From Nocardia sp. (GTDB lineage Bacteria; Actinomycetota; Actinomycetes; Mycobacteriales; Mycobacteriaceae), in the NCBI RefSeq assembly GCF_025465275.1, contig NZ_JAODNK010000002.1, positions 1 through 64,000 of the forward strand: a stretch of 64,000 nucleotides of DNA. The letters run 5' to 3'. The translations under genes and the position numbers were made by a program. Numbering within the stretch: position 1 is the first letter of the stretch; each line of letters opens with the position of its first letter. Positions 8,139 to 17,075 of this stretch are shown here, piece by piece. Under the pieces are notes generated by a model. That model was not told the origin of the DNA and searched no databases. It was given only the letters and a program-made list of their open reading frames with translations.

Positions 8139-9233
8139 ATGGCCAGCGAAAGCGCAGTCCGGAAGAGCCTGTTCGCGTTGGGAATCGAGCTCGACGGCGA
8201 GGGATACCACCCGAGAGCGTGGCGTCGCGCCGGGCACGAACCCACCCGGTTCCTCAGTCCGCGCAGGCTGCGCGCGCAGGTGGCCGCGGCCGAGAACGCG
8301 GGATTCACCTTCGCGACCTTCGACGATTCCATCGTCCCCGCCGGTGAGATCGCGGGCCGGATCGACGCGATCGGCCGCGCCTCGTTCGTGGCGGCCACCA
8401 CCAGCACCCTCGGGCTGGTGCCCGTTGTCGCCGCCACGTATGCCGAACCGTTCCATATCTCCTCGCAGCTGGCGACTTTGGACTACGCCTCACGAGGCCG
8501 CGCGGGCTGGCTGGCCGCCGATGACCCGGAGACCGCGCGCACCTGGGGTGCGACGCCGCGGGTCACCGAAACCGAAATTCGGCGCGAGCGTGACGATTCC
8601 GTCGAGGTCGCACGGCGGCTGTGGGACTCGTGGGAAGACGACGCGGTGGTCCGGGACTATGCCGCCGGCAAGTTCCTGAACCGGGATCGGCTGCACCACA
8701 TCGATTTCATCGGAGAGACATTCTCGGTGAAGGGGCCGTCCATCGTGCCGCGCCCACCACAGGGTCAGGTGGTGGTATTCGGTTACGGCACAGCGCAATC
8801 CGGTATCGATGTGGCGCTGGTCAGTGGGGCGCACACGCCGGATGCGGTGGCGGCGGTACAGCGCGCGAGGGAGTCCGGCGCGGCGCGCGGGCTCGTCGAT
8901 CTGACGGTCGCGCTGGATACACCCACCGAGACCGCGGCAGAGCGACTCGCCGATCTCGGCGCCGACGCCCTCCCGAATCACCCCGAACGGCTGCACTTTT
9001 CGGGCAGTCCCGACAACCTCGTCGCCTTGCTGACCGATCTTTCCGCACATGCCGACGGCGTCCGCCTGCACCCCGCGGTCCTCGACGAGGACCTCACCGT
9101 TCTCGCCCGCTACGTCCTGCCCGCCCTGCTGCGTGCGGGCATCGCACACCGCCCCGTTCCCGGTTCGACGCTCCGCGCGAATCTCGGACTGTCCCGGCCT
9201 GCCGACCGTTACGCCAAGGAGCTCACGCGATGA
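8139..9233 (+). CDS. LLM-class flavin-dependent oxidoreductase
   Basis: The 364-residue protein is a luciferase-like FMN oxidoreductase. It has SQLATLDYASRGRAGWLAAD in the family position for the phosphate-binding strand, and a C-terminus ending GSTLRANLGLSRPADRYAKE, close to the NtaA/SnaA/DszA ending. Between residues about 185 and 225 it has VDFIGETFSVKGP-type sequence (IDFIGETFSVKGPSIVPRPP), also seen in DszA-like enzymes. Its stop overlaps the next monooxygenase start by ATGA (9230-9233), so they are coupled. It probably works with its neighbour on one compound or on two related ones; the substrate is unknown. Confidence 0.8.
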   Translation: MASESAVRKSLFALGIELDGEGYHPRAWRRAGHEPTRFLSPRRLRAQVAAAENAGFTFATFDDSIVPAGEIAGRIDAIGRASFVAATTSTLGLVPVVAATYAEPFHISSQLATLDYASRGRAGWLAADDPETARTWGATPRVTETEIRRERDDSVEVARRLWDSWEDDAVVRDYAAGKFLNRDRLHHIDFIGETFSVKGPSIVPRPPQGQVVVFGYGTAQSGIDVALVSGAHTPDAVAAVQRARESGAARGLVDLTVALDTPTETAAERLADLGADALPNHPERLHFSGSPDNLVALLTDLSAHADGVRLHPAVLDEDLTVLARYVLPALLRAGIAHRPVPGSTLRANLGLSRPADRYAKELTR

Positions 9234-10591
9234 CCGAGGTCCCGTTCCCCGATGCCCGAGTGCATTTCGGAGTCTTCTTCCAGGGCGTCAACCACAGCAC
9301 CGTCTGGTCCGATCCGAGCAGCGGCTCGCAGATCGACTTCGAGACCTTCCGCCGGGTGGCCACCACCGCCGAGCGCGGGCTCTTCGACGCCTTCTTCCTC
9401 GGTGAGGGCCTGCGCCTGCGCGAACAGGACGGGCAATTGCTCGACACCGATATCGCGGGACGCCCGGACGCGATCGCCCAACTGGCGGCGCTGGCGGGGA
9501 TCACCGATCGAATCGGCCTGGTAGCCACGCAGAACACCACCTACAACGAGCCCGCAGACCTGGCGCGGCGACTGTCCGGGCTCGATCTGCTCTCCGAAGG
9601 CCGGGCGGGCTGGAATGTCGTCACCACCGACAATGCGTGGACCGGCGAGAACTTCCGGCGCGGCGGCTTTCTCGACCACGCGCACCGCTACGAGCGCGCC
9701 ACCGAATTCCTGACGATCGCCCGCGAGATCTGGGATTCCTGGTCCGACAAGGCGATTGCCCCGTCCCGGCGCAGCTCGTCCTGGCTGACACCGGGCGCGG
9801 TGCAGGCTGTGGAGCGCGATACCGAGCATTTCCAGGTTGCCATCACGCCCACCCTGCCGCGCAGTCCGCAGGGTCATCCGGTGATCTTCCAGGCCGGCGT
9901 CTCCCCGCAGGGCCGCGATTTCGCGGCAGGCCATGCCGAAGTCATCTTCTCCCCCTTCGGAACCAACTTCGACCCGGCCCGCGAATTCGCCGACGATATT
10001 CGGGCCCGACTGGTCGCGGCGGGCCGCCCGGCCGACGATATTCGCATTCTGCCGGGCACCCAGATCGTGCTGGCCGAACGGGAATCGGAGGTCGAGGAGA
10101 AGAAGCGCTGGGTACTCGAGCAGCAGATCACCGGTGCGACCGCGTTGTCACTGGTCGGTCAGGTCTGGGGCAAAGACCTCTCGCACCTGGATCCCGACGG
10201 CCCGCTTCCTGCGGAAGACCCTGAGCAGTCGGTGATTTCGGGTACTCGCGGCTCCCAGCGCGACGGCCAGGACCCGGTCGCCATTGCCGGGCAATGGCGC
10301 GCACTGGCCGAATCGCGCGGCCTCAGCCTGCGTCAGGTGGCCATCGAGACCACCGCGCGCTTCGGTTTCGCGGGCACTCCCGGACAGGTCGCGGATGAGC
10401 TGACCCACTGGGTGCGGCACGGTGCGAGCCACGGCTTCAATATCACTCCGTATCTGGTGCCGACCGGCTTGGACGACATTGTCGACTGGCTGGTTCCGGA
10501 ACTGCAGGAACGCGGCTCCTATCCCACCGCCTATGCGGGCACCACGCTCCGCGAACACCTCGGCCTGCGCCCGCCGCTCACCCGACGCTGA
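9230..10591 (+). CDS. DszA/NtaA/SnaA-family FMN-dependent monooxygenase
   Basis: The 453-residue enzyme belongs to the NtaA/SnaA/DszA group of FMNH2-dependent monooxygenases, which attack sulfones, nitrilotriacetate and similar compounds; Rhodococcus DszA also has 453 residues. Visible motifs are LSGLDLLSEGRAGWNVVTT, HRYERATEFLTIAREIWDSW, SPQGHPVIFQAGVSPQGRDF and the C-terminal GTTLREHLGLRPP. I chose ATG 9230, which overlaps the previous stop by ATGA. With the DszB-like desulfinase about 5 kb away this suggests a 4S-like route, but no DszC-like sulfoxidase is present and the exact reaction cannot be told from sequence. Confidence 0.85.
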   Translation: MTEVPFPDARVHFGVFFQGVNHSTVWSDPSSGSQIDFETFRRVATTAERGLFDAFFLGEGLRLREQDGQLLDTDIAGRPDAIAQLAALAGITDRIGLVATQNTTYNEPADLARRLSGLDLLSEGRAGWNVVTTDNAWTGENFRRGGFLDHAHRYERATEFLTIAREIWDSWSDKAIAPSRRSSSWLTPGAVQAVERDTEHFQVAITPTLPRSPQGHPVIFQAGVSPQGRDFAAGHAEVIFSPFGTNFDPAREFADDIRARLVAAGRPADDIRILPGTQIVLAERESEVEEKKRWVLEQQITGATALSLVGQVWGKDLSHLDPDGPLPAEDPEQSVISGTRGSQRDGQDPVAIAGQWRALAESRGLSLRQVAIETTARFGFAGTPGQVADELTHWVRHGASHGFNITPYLVPTGLDDIVDWLVPELQERGSYPTAYAGTTLREHLGLRPPLTRR

Positions 10592-10593
10592 CC

Positions 10594-10626
10594 GCCCGGC
10601 ACCGCGAAACCAGCGCGCTGCCGGGC
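10594..10626 (+). terminator. Hairpin after the DszA-like gene
   Basis: The arms GCCCGGCA and TGCCGGGC are perfectly complementary over 8 bp around a 17-base loop that can pair further (GCG/CGC). It begins three bases after the stop codon and has no T-run, as is common for actinobacterial terminators. Confidence 0.55.
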
Positions 10627-10679
10627 AAATCCCCAGGTCACAGCGCCCGATTCGGCTCGGATGCCCGCGTAACTGGAGA

Positions 10680-10707
10680 TTAACGCCAACTCCTTGTCGC
10701 GTAACAT
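10680..10707 (+). promoter_or_regulatory. Candidate promoter of the GntR gene
   Basis: TTAACG (10680-10685), a 16-base spacer and TAACAT (10702-10707) fit a housekeeping-type promoter. Transcription would begin near 10714, which favours ATG 10730 as the translation start downstream. Confidence 0.4.
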
Positions 10708-10729
10708 GCCGCGCGGGCACAGTACAGAC

Positions 10730-11563
10730 ATGCAGCCCAGTGACCAGCGGCCCAGCCGAGTCGACAGCAACGATCTCGCACTGGAACGCACCCGATTCCG
10801 CGTTCAGGTGCAGGAGTGTCTCCCGGGCTCCGCACAGCTGCTTGCCCGGCGGTTGCACGATCTGCTGCGCGCCGCCCTGCGCGACGGCACCTTCGGCTCG
10901 GGCAAACTGCCGAGCGAGGCCGAACTGATGAATCAGTACCAGGCCTCGCGTGATGTCGTCCGCGAGGCACTGGACCTGCTGCGCAATGACGGACTCATCG
11001 AGCGACGGCGCGGAGTGGGCACCGTACCGGTCCGCGCCGAACGCCTCGTCTCGGGAGCGCTTCCACCGGAAGGCCGTTCGCTCGAGGAGCACCTCGCGCT
11101 GGGACGTATCTCGCCGCGACTGCTGCACTGGGCGTGGGTTCCGGCGCCACAGGTGATCGCCGACCATCTCGACGGTATCGCCCTCGGCGACGATTGCCTG
11201 TGCATCGAGTACGTCCTGCTGCTCGATCAGCGGCCGATGGCCCTGTTCACCAACTACTTACGCACTCCCGAAGCAGCTCGAGTCGATCTGAGCACATTCC
11301 GGGACGACTTCTACTCACTGCTGCACGCGGGCGGCATCAACTTCACGTCCTTCGATGTGGGCCTGCAGGCGGCGCTGGCCGACGAGTATGCGGCGGCACT
11401 GCTGCATGTGCTGCCCGGCGAGCCGGTGCTGCTGATGGAACAGACCATTCGCGATCGCGACGGCCAGGCGATCGACTACGCGCTGGGCACCTGCCGCAGC
11501 GAAATGCAACTGCGCATCGGCGCGATCCCACGCATCGATCTGACCGGCACGCTCCCCCGCTGA
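10730..11563 (+). CDS. GntR-family regulator with UTRA effector domain (HutC type)
   Basis: The protein has a GntR winged helix (LLRAALRDGTFGSGKLPSEA, then RDVVREALDLLRNDGLIERR) and a C-terminal UTRA domain of about 140 residues containing CIEYVLLLDQRPMALFTNYL. ATG 10730 gives 277 residues. ATG 10706 and TTG 10694 are in-frame alternatives, but both would lie at or before the inferred transcription start. It is followed after 13 bp by an amidase, so the regulator and amidase probably share a transcript. The effector is unknown. Confidence 0.82.
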   Translation: MQPSDQRPSRVDSNDLALERTRFRVQVQECLPGSAQLLARRLHDLLRAALRDGTFGSGKLPSEAELMNQYQASRDVVREALDLLRNDGLIERRRGVGTVPVRAERLVSGALPPEGRSLEEHLALGRISPRLLHWAWVPAPQVIADHLDGIALGDDCLCIEYVLLLDQRPMALFTNYLRTPEAARVDLSTFRDDFYSLLHAGGINFTSFDVGLQAALADEYAAALLHVLPGEPVLLMEQTIRDRDGQAIDYALGTCRSEMQLRIGAIPRIDLTGTLPR

Positions 11564-11576
11564 CCGAGGAATAATC

Positions 11577-13004
11577 ATGACAACAACAGTCCCCGTTGCC
11601 TTTTCGACTCTCATCGACGCTGCCGCCGCACTTCGATCCGGCGCGGTATCCGCGGTCGAGTTGGTCGGCCAGGCCCTTGCCACCGCCGACGCAGTCGACA
11701 GCACCCTCGGCGTCTTCCTGGCCCGATTCGACGAACGCGCGCGAGCGCAAGCCGAACACGTCGACGCCAAGATCGCAGCCGGTCAGGAATTAGCGCCGCT
11801 GGACGGAATACCGTTGGGCGTCAAGGATATTCTCGCCCACGCCCATGCTTCCACCACCGCGCAGAGTCTTGTGCTCGCGCCGGAATGGGGTACCGCCACC
11901 GGCGACTGCGCCGTGGTATCCCGGTTGGAACAGGCCGGGGCGATTGTCACCGGCAAGACCACCACCATGGAATTCGCGATCGGTGTTCCCGATCCGGAGA
12001 AGCCGTTCCCGGTGCCGCGCAATGCCTGGGACCCCGAACGCTGGGCCGGCGGTTCCAGTTCCGGATCCGGCAGCGGCGTGGCGGCGGGCCTGTTCCTGGG
12101 CGCCATCGGCACCGATACCGCGGGCAGTATCCGAATTCCCGCCGCGTTCAACGGAATCACCGGTTTGAAGCCCACCTTCGGCCGGGTGCCCAAATCGGGT
12201 GTTGTCCCCCTGGGTTATACCCTCGACCATGTCGGGCCGATGGCTCGTTCGGCGGCGGATTGCGCCCTGCTGCTCTCGGTGATCGCCGGGCACGAGGCCG
12301 CCGACCCGTACAGCTCGTCCGTCGCAGTCGACGATTACTCCGGTGCACTCACCGGCGATCTGCGCGGAATCACCATCGGCGTAGACGATCTCGACCGCTA
12401 CGCCAATGCGGGCATCGACCCGGCCCAGCCGCAACTGTTCACCGAGGCGCTCGACGCGCTGCGCGAGGCCGGAGCAACCATCGTTCCGGTGGAGATCCCG
12501 ATGTATCCGGAGGTGACCGCGATCGATGTCGTGGTCATGCTCGCCGAGGCGCACACCTACCATCGGGACGACCTGCGTACCCGCTGGACCGACTACGGTC
12601 GCGGCACCCGCATCATCCTCGCCGCCGGAGATGCGCTCAGCGCCTCGGATTACATTCAGGCCCAGCGGGTTCGGCGCATCGCCCAGCAGCAGATGGCCGA
12701 ACTGTTCACCGAGGTCGACCTCGTCCTCACTCCGACCGGCCACCTCGGCGCCCCGCCGCTGTCCGCCATCGACCAGATGCAACCGCTGAATGTGCTTGCC
12801 TCCCTGCACACTCCGTACTGGAATCCGCTCGGCAATCCGACCCTCGCCGTCCCGATCGGCTTGTCGAGCGAGCACACACCGCTCTCGATGTCCCTCAGCG
12901 GCAGACCCTTCGCCGAAGCCACCGTGCTGCGGGCCGGCGATGCCTATCAGCGCCTGACCGACCACCACCTCCGCACACCCACCACCCTGAAAGGGCTGTC
13001 ATGA
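11577..13004 (+). CDS. Amidase-signature family hydrolase
   Basis: The 475-residue enzyme is an amidase-signature serine hydrolase. The Ser-cisSer-Lys triad is visible: Lys83 in GVKDI, cis-Ser160 in the GGSSSGSGSG loop and nucleophile Ser184 in GTDTAGSIRIPA, with the family spacing of 24 residues between the two serines. It has no signal peptide and no glutamine-tRNA amidotransferase partners, so it is a general amide hydrolase and not GatA. It may release ammonia or an acid from a product of the neighbouring monooxygenases. Its stop overlaps the next small ORF by ATGA. Confidence 0.87.
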   Translation: MTTTVPVAFSTLIDAAAALRSGAVSAVELVGQALATADAVDSTLGVFLARFDERARAQAEHVDAKIAAGQELAPLDGIPLGVKDILAHAHASTTAQSLVLAPEWGTATGDCAVVSRLEQAGAIVTGKTTTMEFAIGVPDPEKPFPVPRNAWDPERWAGGSSSGSGSGVAAGLFLGAIGTDTAGSIRIPAAFNGITGLKPTFGRVPKSGVVPLGYTLDHVGPMARSAADCALLLSVIAGHEAADPYSSSVAVDDYSGALTGDLRGITIGVDDLDRYANAGIDPAQPQLFTEALDALREAGATIVPVEIPMYPEVTAIDVVVMLAEAHTYHRDDLRTRWTDYGRGTRIILAAGDALSASDYIQAQRVRRIAQQQMAELFTEVDLVLTPTGHLGAPPLSAIDQMQPLNVLASLHTPYWNPLGNPTLAVPIGLSSEHTPLSMSLSGRPFAEATVLRAGDAYQRLTDHHLRTPTTLKGLS

Positions 13005-13144
13005 CCGAATCCTGGTCCACCGATCCGGCGGAGAACGCCGCCGTCACCGCTCTCGGTCAAGTGCTGCAAGCCATGGCGGCCATGCTGCACGGTGTCGAGG
13101 ACACCCACCACACCAATCCCAGCGGCGGATTCGTCCTCGGCTGA
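13001..13144 (+). CDS. 47-residue unknown protein coupled to the amidase
   Basis: The ORF starts at ATG 13001 inside the amidase stop (ATGA) and ends at TGA 13142-13144. The protein begins MTESWSTDPAENAAVTALGQ, continues with a short Ala/Met-rich helix (VLQAMAAMLHG) and ends HHTNPSGGFVLG. GC at third positions stays high throughout, which supports coding. I do not recognise the family. The exact start-stop overlap argues for translational coupling and a role beside the amidase, such as a small subunit or stabiliser. Confidence 0.5.
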   Translation: MTESWSTDPAENAAVTALGQVLQAMAAMLHGVEDTHHTNPSGGFVLG

Positions 13145-13298
13145 GGGGTGTAGAGAGTACTGGAACAGCGGCCGCATCACCATCCATCGCACCGATCAGT
13201 GGGACGACCATCCGCTGTGAGGGCGGTCACCGTTAACTTCGAGAGGCACCTCGCCGCTTGGCGGGGTTGGTTCTCGCTAGTGGTTCGGAGGTGCGGGC

Positions 13299-14483
13299 AT
13301 GTCGCACAGCGTTGTTCATCGGGTGGCAGAGATTTCCGGGCAGTTGGCGGAGACCGCGGCGGAGACCGAGCAGGCGGGCAAGCTCTCCGATAAGAGTGTC
13401 GCGCTGATCCGGCAGGCCGGGGTGATGCGCATGCTGCAGCCCACCGACTTCGGCGGATTCGCGGCGCATCCGAGGGACTTCGCCGAGGCGGTCATGGCGG
13501 TATCCGCGGCCTGCGGGTCGACGGGATGGGTATGCGGTGTTGGCGGAGTGCATCCGTGGGAGATGGCGCTCATGGATCGCCGTCTGCAGGAGGAGGTTTG
13601 GGGCGCGGATCCGGATACCTGGATCGCCTCGCCCTATGCGCCGCAGGGTATCGCCACGCCAGCCGACGGCGGTTACATCCTGAAGGGCCGGTGGAGTTTC
13701 TCCTCCGGGACCGACCACTGCGACTGGATCTTCCTGGGCGCCTTGGTCGGCGACGCCGAGGGTAAGCCCGTGATGCCGCCCCGGACCATGCACGTGGTGC
13801 TGCCGCGCGCGGACTACACCATTGTCGACGACTCCTGGGATGTCATCGGACTGTGCGGCACCGGCAGCAAGGATGTGATCGTCGACGGTGCGTTCATCCC
13901 CGCGTATCGCACCATCGATTCGGAGGAGGTCGCCTCCGGGACCATTGCCGCCGACCGGGCCGGGCGCACCGAAACCGTGTACCGGCTGCCGTTCTGGGCC
14001 ATGTTCCCGCTCGGCATCACCGCGGCGGTCATCGGTATCGCGGAGGGTGCGCTGGCCGCGCATCTGGACTATCAGCGCGGCCGGATCACCGCCATGGGCA
14101 CCGCGATCAAGGATGATCCGTACGTGCTGTACGCCATCTCGGAGGCGGCCTCCGAGATCGCGGCATCGCGAGCCCAGCTGCTGGACGGCATCAGCCGGCT
14201 CTACGATCTGGCCGACGCGGGCTCGCCGATCACCTTCGCGGATCGATCCGTGGTGCGCCGCAACCAAGTTCGCTCCGCCTGGCGCGCGGTAGCGGCGGTC
14301 GACGAGATCTTCGCCCGGTCCGGTGGCAATGCCGTGCGCAAGGGTCATGTGCTGCAACGCTTCTGGCGGGACGCGCACGTGGGCTTGCAGCACGCCATTC
14401 ACATTCCGGGATCGATCTACCATTCCGACGCCCTGACCTCGATGGGCATCGAACCGGAGGGCATGCTGCGGGCACTCATCTGA
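13299..14483 (+). CDS. HsaA/HpaB-like flavin-dependent monooxygenase (acyl-CoA dehydrogenase fold)
   Basis: The 394-residue protein resembles HsaA, the oxygenase that hydroxylates 3-HSA in steroid degradation. Shared features are MRMLQPTDFGGFAAHPRDFA, then CGSTGWVCGVGGVHPWEMAL, the flavin-contact segment GRWSFSSGTDHCDW, DVIGLCGTGSKDV and the C-terminal RFWRDAHVGLQHA. HsaA of M. tuberculosis also has 394 residues. The ending IEPEGMLRALI differs from HsaA, so the substrate may be another phenol or flavin-activated compound. A GGAGG site precedes ATG 13299. A flavin reductase partner is not next to it. Confidence 0.8.
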   Translation: MSHSVVHRVAEISGQLAETAAETEQAGKLSDKSVALIRQAGVMRMLQPTDFGGFAAHPRDFAEAVMAVSAACGSTGWVCGVGGVHPWEMALMDRRLQEEVWGADPDTWIASPYAPQGIATPADGGYILKGRWSFSSGTDHCDWIFLGALVGDAEGKPVMPPRTMHVVLPRADYTIVDDSWDVIGLCGTGSKDVIVDGAFIPAYRTIDSEEVASGTIAADRAGRTETVYRLPFWAMFPLGITAAVIGIAEGALAAHLDYQRGRITAMGTAIKDDPYVLYAISEAASEIAASRAQLLDGISRLYDLADAGSPITFADRSVVRRNQVRSAWRAVAAVDEIFARSGGNAVRKGHVLQRFWRDAHVGLQHAIHIPGSIYHSDALTSMGIEPEGMLRALI

Positions 14484-14596
14484 ACGACCCCCCGGTCCGT
14501 CTCGAAATATGCGGTACGGCGTGTCGTGCTGCTCGGGAATCCGCCGTGCGCAACGGTGAGCATCGGATTCGGGATCGACCAGACGGAGGTTTGACG

Positions 14597-16228
14597 ATGA
14601 GCGCCGACGATGCGGGCGTCGACCGTGCCACCGAGAAGAGGTATGAGCGGCTCAGTCCGTTCGAACTGAAGAACGAGCTCATCGATCTGGCCGATGACAC
14701 CCTGAAGAAGACCGCACACTCGATGATCGATGCGGGACGCGGAAATCCGAATTGGACCTCCCTCGTTCCGCGAGAGGCGTTCTATCTGCTCGGGCAGTTC
14801 GCAGTCACCGAGGCCAGACGGGATTGGAGCGAATTCGCCGAGCTCGCCGGTATGCCGCAGCAGGACGGCAGCGCCGGTCGACTCGACCGATTCCTCACCG
14901 CGCACCAGGAGAGCCCCGCCGTGGCACTGCTGCGTGGCGCCGTCGAATACGGCGTCACCCGGCTGGGTTTCGACGCGGATTCCTGGGTGGGCGAGCTCGC
15001 CGATGCCATCCATGGCGACCACTACCCGCTTCCGGACCGCATGCTGACCCGTATCGAGCGGGTCGTGCACGACTATCTGGATCTCGCCATGGGCGGAGCG
15101 CCGGAAGGCGGCTGGGATCTGTTCGCCACCGAGGGTGGCACCGCGGCCATGTGCTATCTGTTCGACAGCTGTGTGCTCAACGGCCTGCTGTCGCCGGGTG
15201 ATCGGATCGCGATCATGACGCCGATCTTCACGCCGTACCTGGAGATTCCCCAGCTGGATCGCTTCCATTTCGATGTTGTCGAACTGGAAGCAGTCACCGA
15301 GACCAGTACAGGTGTGCACACCTGGCAGTACCCCGCCGCGGAAATCGAGAAGCTGACCGATCCTGCGATCAAGGCGCTGTTCCTGGTCAATCCGTCGAAC
15401 CCGCCCTCGGTGATGTTGGACCACAGCACGATCGAGCGCGTTGCGGCAATCGCCGAGCACGAGAATCCGAACCTCACGATCATTACCGATGATGTGTACG
15501 GGACCTTCGTCGAGGGCTTTCGATCATTGATGTCCATCGCAGCCGCCAACACCATCGGCGTGTATTCGTTCAGCAAGTATTTCGGGTGCACCGGCTGGCG
15601 GTTGGGGGTCATCGCCGTCGCGAAGGACAATGTCTTCGACAGGCGACTCGCGGCCTTGCCCGAGGCGGAAAGGGATCGGCTGGCACAGCGATACTCCGCA
15701 ATCGCTGTGGACCCGGCGCGGCTCACCTTCATCGATCGCATGGTCGCCGACTCACGAGATGTGGCGCTCAACCACACTGCGGGATTGTCTACACCGCAGC
15801 AGGTGCAGATGGCGCTGTTCGCGCTAGCAGATCTGCTGGACACCAACTTCCAGCACCGCAAGGACTGCGAGACGATCGTCGCCCGCAGGCTGAAGGCGCT
15901 GTGCGACGGTTTCGGTATACCGATACCGGTCGATCCGAACGCCGCCAACTACTACGCCGAGGTCGATCTCATCTTCTGGGTGAAACAGCGGTGGAGCGAC
16001 GGGTTCGCCGAGTGGTTGCAAACCGCGTACGAGCCTGTCGACCCGGTATTCCGATTGGCCGAGCAGGGGTCGGTGGTGTTGCTCAATGGTGGCGGATTCG
16101 GCGGACCCGAATGGTCGGTACGGGTGTCACTGGCCAATCTCGCCGAGGACAGCTATCGCAAGATCGGTCAGTGGCTGACCGAAATCATGGACGAATACCA
16201 CCGGGAGTTCCAGCGCCGCACGGTGTGA
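14597..16228 (+). CDS. asdA: Aspartate 4-decarboxylase (bifunctional aspartate aminotransferase/decarboxylase)
   Basis: The 543-residue protein is a fold-type-I PLP enzyme of the AsdA family, which converts aspartate to alanine and CO2 and can also transaminate. The PLP lysine lies in YSFSKYFGCTGWRLGV, with ITDDVYGTF before it and LVNPSNPPS as the Asn/Pro loop. The length fits AsdA (530-545) and exceeds that of ordinary aminotransferases by the extra N-terminal region (RLSPFELKNELIDLADDTLK). ATG 14597 follows an ACGGAGG site; the longer reading frame to 14546 lacks one. It overlaps the 3' end of the convergent kinase-like gene by 44 bp. Confidence 0.88.
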   Translation: MSADDAGVDRATEKRYERLSPFELKNELIDLADDTLKKTAHSMIDAGRGNPNWTSLVPREAFYLLGQFAVTEARRDWSEFAELAGMPQQDGSAGRLDRFLTAHQESPAVALLRGAVEYGVTRLGFDADSWVGELADAIHGDHYPLPDRMLTRIERVVHDYLDLAMGGAPEGGWDLFATEGGTAAMCYLFDSCVLNGLLSPGDRIAIMTPIFTPYLEIPQLDRFHFDVVELEAVTETSTGVHTWQYPAAEIEKLTDPAIKALFLVNPSNPPSVMLDHSTIERVAAIAEHENPNLTIITDDVYGTFVEGFRSLMSIAAANTIGVYSFSKYFGCTGWRLGVIAVAKDNVFDRRLAALPEAERDRLAQRYSAIAVDPARLTFIDRMVADSRDVALNHTAGLSTPQQVQMALFALADLLDTNFQHRKDCETIVARRLKALCDGFGIPIPVDPNAANYYAEVDLIFWVKQRWSDGFAEWLQTAYEPVDPVFRLAEQGSVVLLNGGGFGGPEWSVRVSLANLAEDSYRKIGQWLTEIMDEYHREFQRRTV

Positions 16229-16907
16229 CGGCTCGGGGCAGTTCGACAGTGAAAGTGCCACTGCGACCGGGCTCCTGATCAACCCACACCGCACCGGCGT
16301 GCTCGGCGACTATCGACTGAACCACGGCCAGCCCCAGGCCGGCATCAACCCTGTCCGCCGTAGTCGCCGGACCATTCGTCGTGACTTCGACACGAACCAC
16401 GCGGTCGTCGGCAATGATTCGCACCGAGAACGCGGCGCCTGGCTCAGCGGCGGCCACCGCGCACGCGATCAGGTTCGACAGTGCCAGCCGGAGGCGGATT
16501 CGGTCCCCCACCACCTCGATGGCATCGGAACCCTCGATTGTCAACGCCGCCAGGCGATTATGCGCCTCCGGGACATGGACGTCGCGCAGCACCAGATCGG
16601 CCAGGACGCCCATATCCACGGGCTGCCACTCGAATGGATACAGCACATCCATTCTAGTGAGGGTCAGTAACTCGTCGAGCATCCGGCGCATGCGCACCGA
16701 CTCCTGCGCGATCCGGTCGATCACCAGATCGCCGTCGGATTCCGCGCCCTGCCGATACCGATCGACGAGGTCGCCGATCTCGGTCAGCGGCGCGCGCAGG
16801 TCATCGTTCGCCTCGATCAGCAACTGACCCATTCGGTTCTCGGTTCGAATGATGCCGGGCATAAATCGCCCGGGTCGAAGGGAGAAAATCGGGTCCGTCG
16901 CATTCAT
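16185..16907 (-). CDS. Degenerate sensor histidine kinase-like protein without phospho-acceptor His
   Basis: The 240-residue protein has the dimerisation and ATPase domains of a histidine kinase but no membrane segment or sensor. The H-box reads ANDDLRAPLTEI where active kinases have ASHELRTPL, so Asp35 replaces the phosphorylated histidine. The N-box (SNLIACAV) lacks the second Asn, while the G-box (DAGLGLAVVQSIVAEH) is intact. No response regulator is nearby. ATG 16907 follows an AAGGGA site and a TATTAT hexamer at 16955-16960; the upstream extension to 17075 looks non-coding. It may be a non-catalytic partner of another kinase or a decaying gene. Confidence 0.7.
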   Translation of the reverse strand: MNATDPIFSLRPGRFMPGIIRTENRMGQLLIEANDDLRAPLTEIGDLVDRYRQGAESDGDLVIDRIAQESVRMRRMLDELLTLTRMDVLYPFEWQPVDMGVLADLVLRDVHVPEAHNRLAALTIEGSDAIEVVGDRIRLRLALSNLIACAVAAAEPGAAFSVRIIADDRVVRVEVTTNGPATTADRVDAGLGLAVVQSIVAEHAGAVWVDQEPGRSGTFTVELPRAVTPCGAGTPGGIRP

Positions 16908-17075
16908 GATGCGCTGTCCCTTCTGACCGAGGGTCGAGGTGCGGCCGAGCCGAAATAATACGGAACCATGGCGTCTCGCAACGGCCCAACCATATGACTC
17001 CAGATATCTGCTGGCAACCGCAGGCAGTGTGATCCGAACCACTCGGTCTGCTTTAAAAGCGCCGTAGACCGGCAC

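Noticed and set aside
16908-17075. N-terminal extension of the kinase-like protein
   Set aside because: The extension is in frame but lacks domain character, and a TATTAT promoter element and ribosome site lie between it and ATG 16907.
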